This document shows positions 45,457-58,012 of a stretch of 64,000 nucleotides of DNA, piece by piece. The position numbers and the translations under genes are program-made. Within the stretch, counting starts at the first letter, position 1. Each line of letters begins with the position of its first letter. Origin of the DNA: Acanthococcus lagerstroemiae (Eukaryota > Arthropoda > Insecta > Hemiptera > Eriococcidae); assembly GCA_031841125.1 (NCBI GenBank), contig CM063107.1:46761497-46825496 (forward strand). Reading direction: 5' to 3'. The notes beneath the pieces are model-generated. The model worked only from the letters and a program-made list of their open reading frames with translations, had not been told where the DNA came from and did no database searches.

Positions 45457-45810
45457 TAATTTCAAGAATCTATAAACAATTCTCAAGGTTTTTGAGCTTA
45501 GCAGTCTAAAATTTCCATGGATGCCCGGGAATGAAAGGAAATAAATACATGACCGGCCGTAATCTTACCACCTCATTGGTAGGCAGTTTTACTTGTGAAG
45601 ATTTTCGTATCTTCCTGATATAATGGAAATTTTAATTTCGATCAGTACTGTGTTATTAAGAGGTCACTATAGTGATGTACTAGTGCAATGGAGGCGATTT
45701 CTAGCCCTGGGAAACACCCACCGCAGACATTGGCTGCTATAAGACAATTGGAAAAGATGAGAAGCATTTAGATGAAAAATGCACCTCTCATGTTGTACAA
45801 ATGTCGAAAA

Positions 45811-47724
45811 ATAGAATTACGATATTTTAGGAGGCTTTTATTATCTGATTTTGGGGACTTCCCCTACCCCCAGTAACCTGTAGTTCATTTTTAATTATAC
45901 GCTGCAGAACGAATTTCTTATAGGTGGGTTGAGGAGAAGGTTCTAATTTTCATGCCAGCTGTTTCTAATTTAAAGAAGGGTATTTTTGAAGCTATTTTCA
46001 AGGAAAGTACACTCATATACAAGCAGCATCAGGGTGTCTCCTACTTTTTGCAAAGGTTTTTGGAAAATTTCGTCATTTCCCACAGTCTTATCCTTTTTTC
46101 ATGACTGACTCGTATCCAGAATGTTATCCTTGTAGGTCCGTATTAACCCATACCGATCAGCTTCCAAAAGTTATGATTTTGTAAACAAGTTGGTGCTGGC
46201 TTACATCGACCAAGTGAGCTAAAATTTTGAGAGGAGTCTCAAGTCAGAAAGAGGAAAAAATTCAGTGTTACGAGTATTACAGACTGTCTGAAAAACTTGA
46301 AAAATTAAGAGACTGATACCGTGAAATAAATTCCCCAAAAAACAAGTCGTATTGTGAATTTACATACAAAATAAGCTGAGCTATGGGGAAGTGTTAAACT
46401 TGAAAGTTTAAAAAAGAAGGTTTCTAGAAAAACACGCTCTGAATTTTGAAAATATTCGTACGCCCATTCAAACTTTCTGGGCCTGGATATTGAAACTCGA
46501 AAGTGACAACGCCTCAGACATTGGACCGAGGGCGTATAGGAGTCAAAAGTTTTAAATAAAATGATGAGTCTATATTTGTGAAGCGTTGCGTAAGAAGGTC
46601 CCTTGTAGTTATCTAGGATTTCCCCCCCCCGAGTATGATGCTTCTTTGTCAAGGTCTACAGAATTGAGATGGCTTCTACACAGTTGTCAGTTCTTGTGGC
46701 ATTATGATTTTGCATCTTTCGTTCTGTGAACTTAGTTAGTGTCAGTGATAAGGACTCGCCAACTCGAGATTTCATAATCACCACAAGGAACCTTTTTACA
46801 TAACGCGTCATATTTTCAAAATAGGACCACTTGCACATTAGTTCTGTTTTAGGGCTTGTTCTCCGAAACGAGGATCTACGAAATGAACTTTCATTTGAAA
46901 GAAACTAGTTAACGAGATGAAAATTGCAGACCGTTCTTTTATTCTGTTCATCCATGGAAACAACTTCCAGCTGAAAAAATTTACATTTTGCAAGTAAATA
47001 GAATTTATTTCCTCCCCCGTGCTTTCTTCCTTTCACAGCTCGATATCAATACCAGTCTGCCCTACTTTTTTCACGGCCTATGTCCGATTCTACAAGTTAC
47101 GGCGTTTTGTATAGGCAACTTACTCAACACCTCCATGTATTCCAGTTTTGGTGCCTGCCGGTGTTAATAGAATTGCATAGTTGAAACTCCGTAAATGCAC
47201 ATGTAAAATGATCCCAATAAGGTAATTCCAGTTTTAATCAAATTTGGACGAAGAAAATTGCCAATTTCTGAATTTTTAGCAACATAATCCGTATTTGTCA
47301 AGTTATTAACAAAATAATGAAGTACAGGATTTTTGGACGTTGATTTCGAATATTGCAATAAATTTCCGAGGAGATCCTGACCCGCCCTTAAAATTGGAAT
47401 TACAATTTTGAGAGAAAAAACTTTCTCATTTGTCAACTTGTTAGTTTCGGTTCTTTCGATACTAGGATTTTTCACTGGATAGAAAGTTATCCTGAACCAA
47501 ATGAGATATTGGAAACATAATCTAATTCCGACATGAGACTATGTCGTTATGCCTTACCAGCTCGAATATTTAGGACGGAGATGGAACTACATAATAAGAT
47601 ATAATAAAAATATAATCAGACTAATGACGTAATAAAACATAATGGAAGAAAATGATCAACTTGAGCATAAAATCCCCTATTTCATTTTCATTATTATCTT
47701 ATGGTCCATAATGAAACTTCCGAC
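45811..47724. other. No gene or repeat recognised
   Basis: A 115-codon minus frame at 46305-46652 and a 103-codon minus frame at 47164-47475 have no recognisable domain and no splice context that convinces. Confidence 0.35.
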
Positions 47725-47735
47725 AAGCTCGTAGG

Positions 47736-47950
47736 GTTCTGGTTGGCCGAGTGGATAGCGCGCTGGTCTCAAAATCCGGAGGTCTCGGGTTCGAGCCCAC
47801 GTAGCAACTCGCTACATTTCGACCTAGGTCAGTTTTTCGGCCAGAAGGGAAGAGGGCTAAGACAGCCCTAACTGCCTCCCCGACGTCTCTGAGGTAATTC
47901 TCGAAAGGGCGAATTCTAGGGCTCAGGCTGAGAGTAAAATTAGAATTGAG
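47736..47950 (+). repeat. SINE1, full copy with 11-bp TSD
   Basis: The best head in the window: GGTTGGCCGAGTGGATAGCG (box A TGGCCGAGTGG, 47744-47754) and GGGTTCGAGCCC (box B, 47787-47798), then the family body and a GAGTAAAATTAGAA tail. AAGCTCGTAGG flanks both sides (47725-47735 and 47951-47961). The head resembles a Leu/Ser-type tRNA. Confidence 0.93.
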
Positions 47951-47994
47951 AAGCTCGTAGGTTTGGGGAAGGCAGATGAAGTAATTGAATCGGT

Positions 47995-50520
47995 TAGAAC
48001 CAAAAGGTGTCAAGTCCAAAAATCACACTTTTCAGGAAGCGAAAAAAACTGTTTTATTCCAAAATTTGAAAATCGAGGAATACGTCTTTCAGGGTGGTGG
48101 TAGAGAATCACAAGAGACAACTTTTAAGCCCGGTTCCGTCGAATAAAATTTTGATGGGCTGGAGCTGGGGGCTCAAGGTTTTAGGACTTTGACCCCTTTT
48201 GGTTCTGAACGAGTTTTTTGCAGTTTTACGGCTCGAAATTGTCCCCCTTTTGTAGCCAGACATAAAGAGGTCACTTTAGTTCTAGTCCCATTCCAATGGA
48301 GGCTTGTAAGAAAAAAAGTTCTGAAGCTGTATTGGAAAATTGCGATTTTGTTTTTGAAAATAGCACTTTTTAGGTATAAAAATGCAAAGAGAGGACGGTG
48401 GGCCGGAATTTTTAATTTACTTCTTGTGGAAAAACCCCATTTTTTGAAAAAATTTTATTACAAAAAATTCACAGAAAGCGATGTTGCCAAAAAGCACTTT
48501 CCCAGCTATTTCACGAAATTTTGACCACACCAGCAGATCTGCGATACTTCAATACCCCATAATCCGTGAAAAAAGCAAAAACGAAAAAAGTATACCAACC
48601 CCTTTTGGTTCTAGCCATTTCAATTTCAATTCCAATTTCATCATCCGATGCTTGTGTTTTGATACGTTCGTGATTCATTAGGTTTTTACTTAGAATTTCT
48701 TGACCTCAAATAATTAGCATGAAAAGCAAAAAATTGTTCACATGCTGTCAATATTTAAACAGTTTTGATTTTTTTACCCATTATTTTTTCTTCCTTTTTT
48801 TCCAGTAAAAATCCGTGACTTTCCATGACTTTCTGGATTTTTCATGACCGGTAAACACCCTGATTAAGTTATTGCAACAATTCGGTAAAAAACTTTATGT
48901 TCAAAGTTCACAAAAAATTCGTTCACATTGTCAGAAATTGGCAAAAAATCCGTTCTAGTTCACTAAGTTAACTTTTGAAAAACTGAATTGATGAGAATCA
49001 AAAGGGATTAAGTCCATTATTCACACTTTTCAGGAGAAGCGAGAAACTGATTTCTACAAAAATCCAAAATTTGTCAGAAACGTGATTTAGGGCAGTGAAA
49101 GGGGACCACAAAGTAAGTTTTCTAAGGGTATTGCGAAAAAATGTGTTCAACAATACCTCAGATGTAGCTGCTCAAAGTTCTTGAACTGAGCTCCTTTTGG
49201 TTCTCTTTGGTGACCAAAAGTGAATATTACGGTTGAAAACTGCATGAGACTTCTTCCCACACTAAAGTACTTAGATCATTTTAGACTTCGTCCCATTTAA
49301 ATTTAATAAATTTTTTGGAAGTGAGAAAAATAAGATAATAATTTTATTGATAATATCTATTTATCATATTTAATTTCCAATAAAAATAAAATAAAAACTT
49401 TTATTAATATAAATCAAATATAATAAATTTCCAATGAATAAATTTGAATAAAATTACATTAACAATTAGAGAAATAATTTTAATCAGAAGTATTTAATTT
49501 GCAAAATTAATAATTAGAGAAATGCATTTATTTTTCTCCAAATATGCAAGTGTATGTATCTATTTTATGCACTTCTATTACCCATTTATTCTTACTTTTT
49601 TGTGTTTTCCATACAAGCACATTCATAAAATTAAAGCACTTTTGCAGATGAATACGTGTGCAAAACATAATTTTTCTCCCCCCCCCCACAAAAGGTTCTT
49701 ATTCAATAGAACAAAGACATACTTTTTTTCAAATTTTCAAACAAAAGAGATCTCTGGTTATTATGAGCATGAGGTTCTGCGTGCTACGACTCTTCAAGTA
49801 TTTTTCACTCTACATATTTTCATTAGAATTTTAATCATTTCTTGAGTATATTTCAAATTTTCGGGATTTTAACCTCATTTTTTAGTAAAATTGTCTATAC
49901 TTGCAGAAATATGCATTTACTTTCAAATATGCATTTACTTTCAAATATGCATTTATTCTCAAATATGCAAAAATATGCATTTTCAAATTTGGTGTGCAAA
50001 CTTAGGATATGAAATGTATAATAAATTGCTCAGATTTAAGCGGCAATGTAAGCAAAACCCCTGCTTTATTATAATAATAGAAAAATAAGCTAAAAGCTAA
50101 GCTATTAAGCTCAATGTGTAGCACCGAAAAAATTACGATTTATTTTTGTTGAAAATCGCCAACTTTCGAGTCAAAAATAATAAGTTACGAAGCTGCAAAA
50201 TGGAAATTCTCGAAATTTTTCTTTATTTTCGATATAGAAAAACATGAAATTTTCGGGCATGACGTAGCCAGAAGCTATGTTCCCCGATACGTGAGCGAAA
50301 TTTCAACTACACCAGTCGATCTGCCGTGTCTTAATGCCTCAGTTTCCGTCGCTAACTCAAAACTGACAATTTTGGACTTAACCACCTTTTGGTTCTCACC
50401 GATTCAATTGTACTACATTAAGCTGACAATAATTGCCACCTGGAAGATTTCATTTTCCAAGTCCAGGCCCGAAAATAAGAATGAAAGTCTTTTGTGCTCA
50501 TTCACTAATTTTGGAGTTTG
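47995..50520. repeat. Field of degenerate long tandem repeats
   Basis: AACCAAAAGG...TCAAGTCC and CACACTTTTCAGGA blocks at 47998-48065 recur at 48993-49075 in the same order. CCTTTTGGTTCT recurs near 48197, 48603, 49192 and 50387, each followed by unlike sequence. Unit length is about 0.4-1.0 kb, strongly diverged. The 111- and 107-codon open frames here have no domain. Confidence 0.55.
49903..49985. repeat. Minisatellite of about 19 bp
   Basis: CAAATATGCATTTACTTT recurs four times with small changes. Single units also occur near 49520 and 49540. Confidence 0.85.
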
Positions 50521-52498
50521 AAAATGTCATTTTACCTAACTGGACTTCGTGTCCCCCTTCCATTCGCTGAAAAATTGTCTTTTTTTCCTTTTCTGTTTTT
50601 TCATAATTCTTCTTAGCAAGGCATTATATATATATGATGTCTCCCTGTTTTTTAAATGTTGGGATTGAGTAAATGGCTTTTGAACATTTGAACATGGTTG
50701 ATCTTCAGTATTTTCAGAAACTGAACCAATCAAACGTAGAGCACTATAAACTTGATCTTGCTAAGCCACCATTTTATCCTTACTTCTTCCGTTGACGGGC
50801 AAACGCGCCGCAGGCGACGATCGAGACTGAAAGATCGAGGTTGCACGGCAAATGAAAAGATGAAAATGGTTGCTTAGCGAACTCGAATTTAGTAGTGCTC
50901 CATCAAACCCAATCATTTGGGTACTAATTGGAGGTAGGGAGGAGGCAGATGCCATTAGTGGACAAACTAGGCTTCATTTGGCGAAACTGAAACAGTCAGA
51001 TTTTTCTTAATTAGTACAGAACTTTTTTCACTGTTGATTCCAAAGTTTTTACAGTTGAAGCACTGGAACTTGTTTGGTTTGCCAAATTGAAATTTCCTAC
51101 ATTTGAAATATTTACTAACTTAGAACAATACTGCATTGACGACCAGAACTAAGTAGCTCGCAGATCAGAGTTAGTAAATTTATTTTCCGCAGAAAATCGA
51201 AAGACGACCCAGTTATCGTTTGGTATGGCACTTGTTAATTTTTTCCGTACTCGGAATTAGATAATACTGAAGGGTCACTATATAGACTGGTTACCTTTAT
51301 ACATATTATATTCGTTGCTTGGTAATTACTATCCCATAGTATTTAGTACATTCTAGATTTGTCGAAGACGAGGTGTATACAAATCGATATTATGAAACTC
51401 ATTCGTGCAGTTTTTTTTGTGTGCCGCTCGAATATATCTCAAGATTAGTTTCAATTATTTAATTACCGCGCGTACGTTAATCTTCGATGATAATCGCAAC
51501 GGGGAGTTTATCGGTTTTTAATTAAATTATGCTGTTATTCAGAATTAGTCTGCCGTTTACCGACGTACTTGTGATCAATTCAGTCTCGTTTTCAAATGTA
51601 GATAATATGATAATATCTGAGTACGTAAAAAGATAAACAAAAAAAAAACACTTGTGAAGTTTGAGCTTATAGCACGGCGTATGTGGAAAATTCAACTTAA
51701 TTAAATTTCTAGAATTCGTCTAAAATCAATAACTCTTAACTTTTTATTACTTTTATTACACTTGAACGGATTGAACCTGCTGTTACAAATTTTATCGATC
51801 CGGATGTATTATGTAAATATTCTGGTAAAAATAAATTACCACGAAGTGTTAATTAAGTGTATAGCTGAATTCACACTTATCAGTTTTCGATGTCGTTAAG
51901 TTTAATGAGTTTTTGTATGACACTCGACGATATAATAGAATTATTAACGTAAAATCGGAAGGTGCTTTCCTTCGCAGGAAAACGATAAATTGAGTTGTAG
52001 GAACTGTGTTGCGTTTTGCATAATTGCAACCGAGAAATTTTTACAGATCTATGCAATTCAAGTTTTGACATTGGTAAAACAAAGTTACATCTATGCTTGG
52101 AAAACCCATTTGCAGTCAAAGTGCACTTGAAAAGTCATCGAAGGTGAAGTCAACTGTAAACATTTTCTCAAATTCAAAAAAGTTGAACGCTACTTAGAGG
52201 AAGTTTGGGCCGTTACGTAGATAGTTACTGAGGTAAAACGCAAAATTAGTATTTTTCGTAAGATAGTGGCACCCCCTTCCTCTCGTGAGAGCAAAATTAA
52301 TGGAAAGTACACCTGTTAAAATTTTTATTTTAAATTTTCGTATCTCAGTCCTCAGTTTAGTCTTCCTCTACAACAAGACTTTCTTTCGGAATAAAATATT
52401 AGACTATAATGACTTTTGGTAGTGTCCCCTCTCCAAGGTGCTCCAGAAAGAGGCCAAGAAAATTGGTAATCCGAACATTATTTTGACATTGTTTTTAT
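50521..52498. other. Mostly unique sequence, possible regulatory DNA
   Basis: A CpG-richer patch at 50780-50960 overlaps a 64-codon minus frame with no domain. 51420-51600 has CpGs and several ATTA-core sites (TTTTAATTAAATTATG). No repeat partner was found. Confidence 0.35.
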
Positions 52499-52506
52499 GT
52501 CCGAAC

Positions 52507-53248
52507 TAGTGATGCCCAAAAATCAATTGTTCGATTTTTCCAACATAACAAAAAAATCAAGTGGATTATTTATAGGAAAAAAATCGATTAATTGATTTTA
52601 ATCGATTATTTTGGAGTGTTTTGCTGTAATGAAAAAATTGAAAATATAAAGAAGACGAAATACGTCAACTTATAGGTAATTTTTCTTTAAAGGAAAAAGA
52701 AGTACGCAAGTACTGGGTAGTAGGTATAACTTACAAGTATATACATTGATTCGAGTTGAAAGTTAGATGATACAGAATGTTGAATACACAATACAGCCCA
52801 ATAATGCTATAGGTAGCTACACCTATTTAGTATTAATTTCTCAATAGGTGTTCAGCTGTTCACAGTTGTTACCATCATTGGACTCATTACACGTCGTCAA
52901 AAATATAATAAATAGAAACATTTTTAAATGAACGAGTATGTAATCATGCGAAATGATAATTCTTGTGCGAAAAGCTAGTTCTCTAATGCTGAGAGGGGAC
53001 AATCGATTTCTACGTACTGTTCTTGTACTGTTACTTCAGGTTCGAGCATTGTCTGAAGACTGCAATTCTATATTCTCATTTCTCTCTCAACTGATAATAA
53101 AAGAACACTTAAACACTCAATGATAAGAAAAGTCAATTTTTTTGGCCAGAAAATTGATTAACCGTTTATTTTGCTGGTTGCGTCAAAATCGATTTTTAAT
53201 CGATTTCTTTTAATGAAAATCGATTAATTGATTAATCGGAAATTACTA
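52507..53248. mobile_element. Non-autonomous hAT element, 742 bp, perfect 8-bp TSD
   Basis: The left end TAGTGATGCCCAAAAATC and the complement of the right end TAGTAATTTCCGATTAATC share TAGTRAT. GTCCGAAC flanks both sides (52499-52506 and 53249-53256). The ends are rich in AATCGATTAATC. Length and left end resemble the 12266 element. Confidence 0.92.
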
Positions 53249-53256
53249 GTCCGAAC

Positions 53257-53856
53257 CTCCAGGGAGGCATCCGAGAGAACTGAAACCAAATTTTGGCAAT
53301 CTTTGGACACGAATAAGTGTTCAAGATTCCTAAGCTGCCCCGTAGAGAGAAAGAGAGAGCCCGGGGGAATTTCCACGGCCACCCTCCTTCCAGTTCATTT
53401 TGTTCTTTTGTCAGATGGGAGAAAATTATAAGCTACGGGGTAAGAGGTTTCTTTCATGGTAGAAGGAGTGATTGCTGATTTGATGTACATACAGTATGAC
53501 GTATTCGTAAGCGTTGAAATTCAGTCTTTCAAAAATATCGGGTCCTCCTGAAAGTCCGGGCCTGGGGTATTTCTCCCCTTTCCCCCTCCCTCTAGACAGG
53601 GTTGTTGCTAAGTTTGACTTAGACAATATTCTGTGGATCTGACACACAACAAAATCTGGGACACTCGGCCATTTTTCGACATGAACTTGATTCGTAGATT
53701 GCTGAGGTTATTGAATGCGATTTTGAGGATGATGTTTAAATCTGGCCTGATAAGGTACTTTTTTGTTGGGGGGGGGGGGGTGAATGGAAGAAAATTCGAA
53801 TGATTTCATGATACGATTTTCATTTTAGATTGAATTTGCGATAATGAAAACACACA
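53257..53856. other. No gene recognised
   Basis: Short frames only. A G-run lies at 53768-53780. Confidence 0.4.
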
Positions 53857-56217
53857 CAGGGTGCCTCACGTGATCCCATCCTTACGCCAGGCAAGTAGCC
53901 GATTCTTCCTGACAATGTGTAGATAAGTTCGCCTGCTTGTACATTTGAAGGGACAAAGATGAGCACATTTGAAGAAATTATGTACAGCATTAATGGAATC
54001 TTTTTTCATCAACGTTACTAACAGATACACTGATGGAACTTTTTAGTAATAATAGAAACAGTTCTGGCAACTATTTAAGAAAAAAAAAAGTTCACAGTAT
54101 TGATTTTGGTGAAGAAGTTAAGAAGTATCAAAGCTTTTTATATTTTTTCAAGTTTCTACGAAAATTGTCCTCTGGATTGAGCAATCGTTTTTCTGGTACA
54201 CGATTCTCTCCTTCATACGTTTCAAAAATACTCCTTAGCCTCACTCTTATCTATTTGAGTTCTTGAAACTAAAAATTTAGATGAATGCAGTGCCTTCTAT
54301 TAAAAATTATAATTTTCAAATACTTCAGTTTGTGTAAAGTACAGTTCTATAACCAAGAGGGGTCAGGAAGCTGTGCTTTCAGATCACATCGTTTATTCCT
54401 AGAAACATATCCTACTAATACTATAAAGAAACTGTAGTGAGAAAAAAAATGCCGTGGGTGGATCAGAAGGATAAATTTGTTCCCGAGAGATATTGGATTG
54501 CATATTTGGGTGGTAGGCGGGCACCACTACTAAACATCCGTGATAGAAGTTTCGGACACCTCACCCCGCTAGTTTTTGAGGAGCCCCCATTTTTCAGAAA
54601 TACAGTTAAATGTATTTCTTTCAAACTTTTTAATCAGCACGTTGTAGACACATATGAGGGACATAATTAGAAAAAATCAACAACCCCCTCATTTTATATT
54701 TCACCCTCCAAATGACACTTTCTAAGATTGTTCATGTTTTTTACCAATGAAGATAATCGAGCATAAAAATAAATCTAGCATTTGAACTGTATTTTAGAGC
54801 CCTTAATGACACATATTTTGTTCAAAAAATGTTTTGGGTGGGTCTTGGTCTTGTATCGAAATAAACAGCATACATGTGGAATATAAGTATTTTGTATTAT
54901 AAATGACCTGTTCTTATTGAAATTTCCCCTTACCCTACTTTTTCGTCAATTTTGACCATGACCCACCCGAGAAATTTTCTAGAATAAATATATGTTATTA
55001 GGAAGTCTAAGATACACTTACAAGTGCCAGTTTCATTTCTGTGCTCCTATATTTTCATTGGTGAAAAACATAAACAATGTTCGGATCATTTGGAGGGTGA
55101 AATATGATGTGAGGGTGTTGTTAATTTTTCTGAAATGCCTCTCACATGTGTCTACAACATGCTAAAAAATTAAGAAAATCGGTTAATTTGTACTTGAGAA
55201 AAATACATTTAACTGTATTTCAGAGAAAAAAACGGTTTCTCAAAAACTAGCGACGTGAGGGGTCCAAAACTTCTGTCATGGATGTTTCTTAGTAGGGACG
55301 TACCGATAGAAGGCGGGGCAACTTACTACTACCCCCGGTAGGAATTTCTCACTGAGCAGTTAGGAAAATTTACCATTTTAGTCAGGCTAGTGTTGAAATG
55401 AAAAAATTCAACAAGTTTCAATTTTTTCTTTCTTTTTTGATACATACTTGGGAATTGAGTTGAGAAGTTGGGAAAAACCCAACCAATCAAAAGGTTTTTC
55501 TTCTTTTGTTTTATTACTTGGGAATTTTAAATTGTCAGTTGGAAAAATTCAACAGGTCAAAAGTTTTTTTTTTTTTTTGCTTTGATACTTGGAAATTTTG
55601 AGTTGAGTCATTTGGGACGTTCACAATTTTACCCCCCCCTCCCCTCCCCAGGAAAAACTCTTCGGTACGTCCCTGTTTCTTAGTGGTACCCACCACCATC
55701 CGAATATCAAACGGATAGCTTTCCGGGACAAATTTACGCTTCTTATTCACGTATTGCCTATAGTACTTGGTTTTCTTTTTAGTACAATTTTTTCAAAGTG
55801 AAAATTTTCAAACCTGAAAACTAAAATAGGCAGAGGCTAAGAAGTATTAATTTTAGAAAAGCATGAAAAAGAAAATAATTTCCTACGAAAAACCTACTGG
55901 GTTCTGAGAACAATGTTTGGGTAAGACTAAAAAATTATGAACATTTTTGTACATTGTATTTAAACCAAAATCGATTTTGTGAAAACCTTATAGTTCCATT
56001 TTTTTCACTCGTTGCTGTGGCTTCTTTCTATTACTATCAAATATATATCTACCAGCATGATAAGGGAAAATGTTCCATTAATGCTGTACATAATTTTTTC
56101 AATTGTCTATAGCTTTGCCCCTTTAAATGTAACAGCTGGCAAACATATCTATACATTGTCAGGATGAGTTGCCTACACACTTGGCTGGAGGGAGTTCATG
56201 TACTATAGAACACCCTG
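53857..56217. mobile_element. Foldback element 3, 2.4 kb, almost fully palindromic
   Basis: The left end CAGGGTGCCTCACGTGATCC matches the complement of the right end CAGGGTGTTCTATAGTACAT at its start. Arms match for about 0.9-1.0 kb: AAATTATGTACAGCATTAAT near 53976 with its complement near 56083, GGATAAATTTGTTCCCG near 54470 with 55725, and GGGTGGGTCTTGGTC near 54836 with GACCATGACCCACCC near 54955. Only about 100 bp lie between the arms. A hAT MITE sits in the right arm. No clear TSD. Confidence 0.85.
55293..55675. mobile_element. hAT MITE, 383 bp, perfect 8-bp TSD
   Basis: The left end TAGGGACGTACCGATAG and the complement of the right end CAGGGACGTACCGAAGAG match. TTTCTTAG flanks both sides (55285-55292 and 55676-55683). 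Removing it restores the match between the foldback arms. Internal ACTTGGGAATT and TTGGAAAAATTCAACA-type repeats. Confidence 0.95.
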
Positions 56218-57800
56218 TAAATTGAATACCAGGGTGAATTAACTGCTGAGTATTTGAGCTCAATGTACTTCATTTTTCGTGTAAAGGAGAAGTAGGTGCT
56301 CACCGGTTACAATAAGATTTGGGTATCAAGAGCTTTCCCTTGGCGAAGGTAAAAAGAGATAGTGAAATCTTGGCTTTTAGATTTACAATGTTTACTTTCA
56401 GCTTAGGTTTTAACTTGCTTTTAGCAGCGGGTGAGGTCGTATTTCTAAGATTAGCTATTACAAATACGCTTTACTGGATTTTCTGAACGTGGCAAGGAAC
56501 CCTCTCCCCCAGGCAAAATTTCGGTCGCAAATGTCAGAAACGCTGAACACTGCAGGCCTTATTTCAGAACGATATATCGTATAATAGTCGTCAATAGATC
56601 AAGTCTAACTATTATTTCAACTTCTTACCCCACTTTACTATACAATGGATGATGAGCCACGCAGTGCGGTTTATTATGATCGACGAGCTCGGCTGCATGC
56701 GAGAAACGCAAATCCTTATTTTCCTGTAGACTGAGTTAAAAAAGGAATAACAAAGCCATCCAGGAAAGAGGTTTAAAAAATCTTGAGTGAACACAGAGCG
56801 CATATAATACTGATTGGACGGTGGTGTTCGACTCTCGACGATGAATATTCGTGGAACAGCGAGTGGGTTTAAGTCTCTTGACACTTTGTAACAAGCTTGT
56901 CCGAGATTTTATTCGATTCGAAGAAAAATCCGCTTCGCATCTCTCGTACATAAGTAAATAAAATATAGGCTATGGAGTCACGAGTGAGTGGTGTGTGCCG
57001 TTTGAATGTACGAACTGGAAATGGGAATCGGATTAGCGTGAATAATGAAATTAAAAGCCAATTTAAACGGAAATTATAAGCGAAGCGATCCTGCTATTAT
57101 AATCCAAGAAGTTCCGACAGTAATTAGGAAGATATTTAATAATATTGTTCACTTTTTTTTTTTTTTACTTTTCTCGATTAGTTCTTAGCTCTTTCTTTGT
57201 CGTTTATAATGAATTATTATCGTTAGCTTAAAAGTTTACATTAATTTCTAATTTAATTTATCAAGGAAACTTTTAATTCTTGTTACTTTTTTAATGGTAG
57301 ATGTACTTTGCAAATTATATGCAAAGTAAAAATAAAAAAAGCGAACGAATTTTTCAGCGACTTGTTTAACTGGAGCAATTCCTCTGTTTGTAAAATACGG
57401 TTTGGGCAGTTCAGAAGGGAAGAATGTTGTTGGAGTGAGTCTTGAGGGCCTAGCTTGCGTAAAATCGCCTGACCTCTGGCCCCTTGAGAATCAAATTTTC
57501 TTCAAATCTGTCATCTTTTGAAAAAGTGAGCGTATACCACGAATCTGTTTATTTAGAATTTCGAAATAACTTGCTACGAGGACTTCAGCCCCCCTTAGAA
57601 TTCAGAAATGTGGTTGTATTTCTGCCTCTGATCTTAACAGAGTCTAACTGATTCTGATTGTAGTTTAAAAACTTGAAGTTTTTTTGTTTCTTTCCAAATT
57701 AGCTGGAATTTGTTTCAACGTAAAGTGTAATGAACATATGTTATTCGATCTGAATATGATCTGAATGAATTTCAAAAGTATCCGAATGAGTTTCAAAATG
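56218..57800. other. Mostly unique, possible regulatory DNA
   Basis: 56.58-57.30 kb has CpGs, GGATTAG (an Otx/K50-type site) near 57028 and several TAATTA/AATTA sites near 57050-57240, and no repeat partner. The end near 57619-57631 (TTTCTGCCTCTG) resembles the 36647 hAT end, but no left partner was found. Confidence 0.35.
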
Positions 57801-57808
57801 GTCCAGGC

Positions 57809-58004
57809 TAGGGGTGGATTAACCCTTTCTGGCGTAAGAAGCAAGATCAAAATTGCCGCCCTCAGCAAGCTCTATTCGACAATGCGAGCCACTGTACACC
57901 GCTCTGCGTTTGTGTTGAATTTTTTTTTCGCCCCCTGATGGTGCCCTTCTCTTCGTCGAGCCCGAAGTAAATGCTTCCCATGCTTACGTGTTAATCCGTC
58001 CTTG
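57809..58004. mobile_element. hAT MITE, 196 bp, perfect 8-bp TSD
   Basis: The left end TAGGGGTGGATTAAC and the complement of the right end CAAGGACGGATTAAC match at 11/15 positions. GTCCAGGC flanks both sides (57801-57808 and 58005-58012). Confidence 0.88.
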
Positions 58005-58012
58005 GTCCAGGC

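Larger units (their letters stand above)
43530..45810. mobile_element. Foldback element 2, 2.3 kb
   Basis: The left arm (about 43530-43797) is inverted as the right arm (about 45480-45810). Matches include GTTTCCCAGGGCTAGAAGTC with GATTTCTAGCCCTGGGAAAC, and CTCAAAAACCTTGA with TCAAGGTTTTTGAG. The interior is filled by a SINE1, a palindromic MITE and a TA-flanked element. No transposase. Confidence 0.8.

Noticed and set aside
47736..47810. A functional tRNA gene
   Set aside because: Box A and B are good, but the sequence continues into a SINE body with TSDs, and the cloverleaf acceptor stem does not close convincingly.
47699..48019. 106-codon minus frame (and the similar frames at 31889-32089 and 43833-44165)
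   Set aside because: All three are translations of SINE1 (shared SETSALST wording comes from the tRNA-like head), not a protein family.
49903..49985. CRISPR-like array of 19-bp repeats
   Set aside because: Units abut each other without unique spacers and the DNA is eukaryotic; it is a minisatellite.
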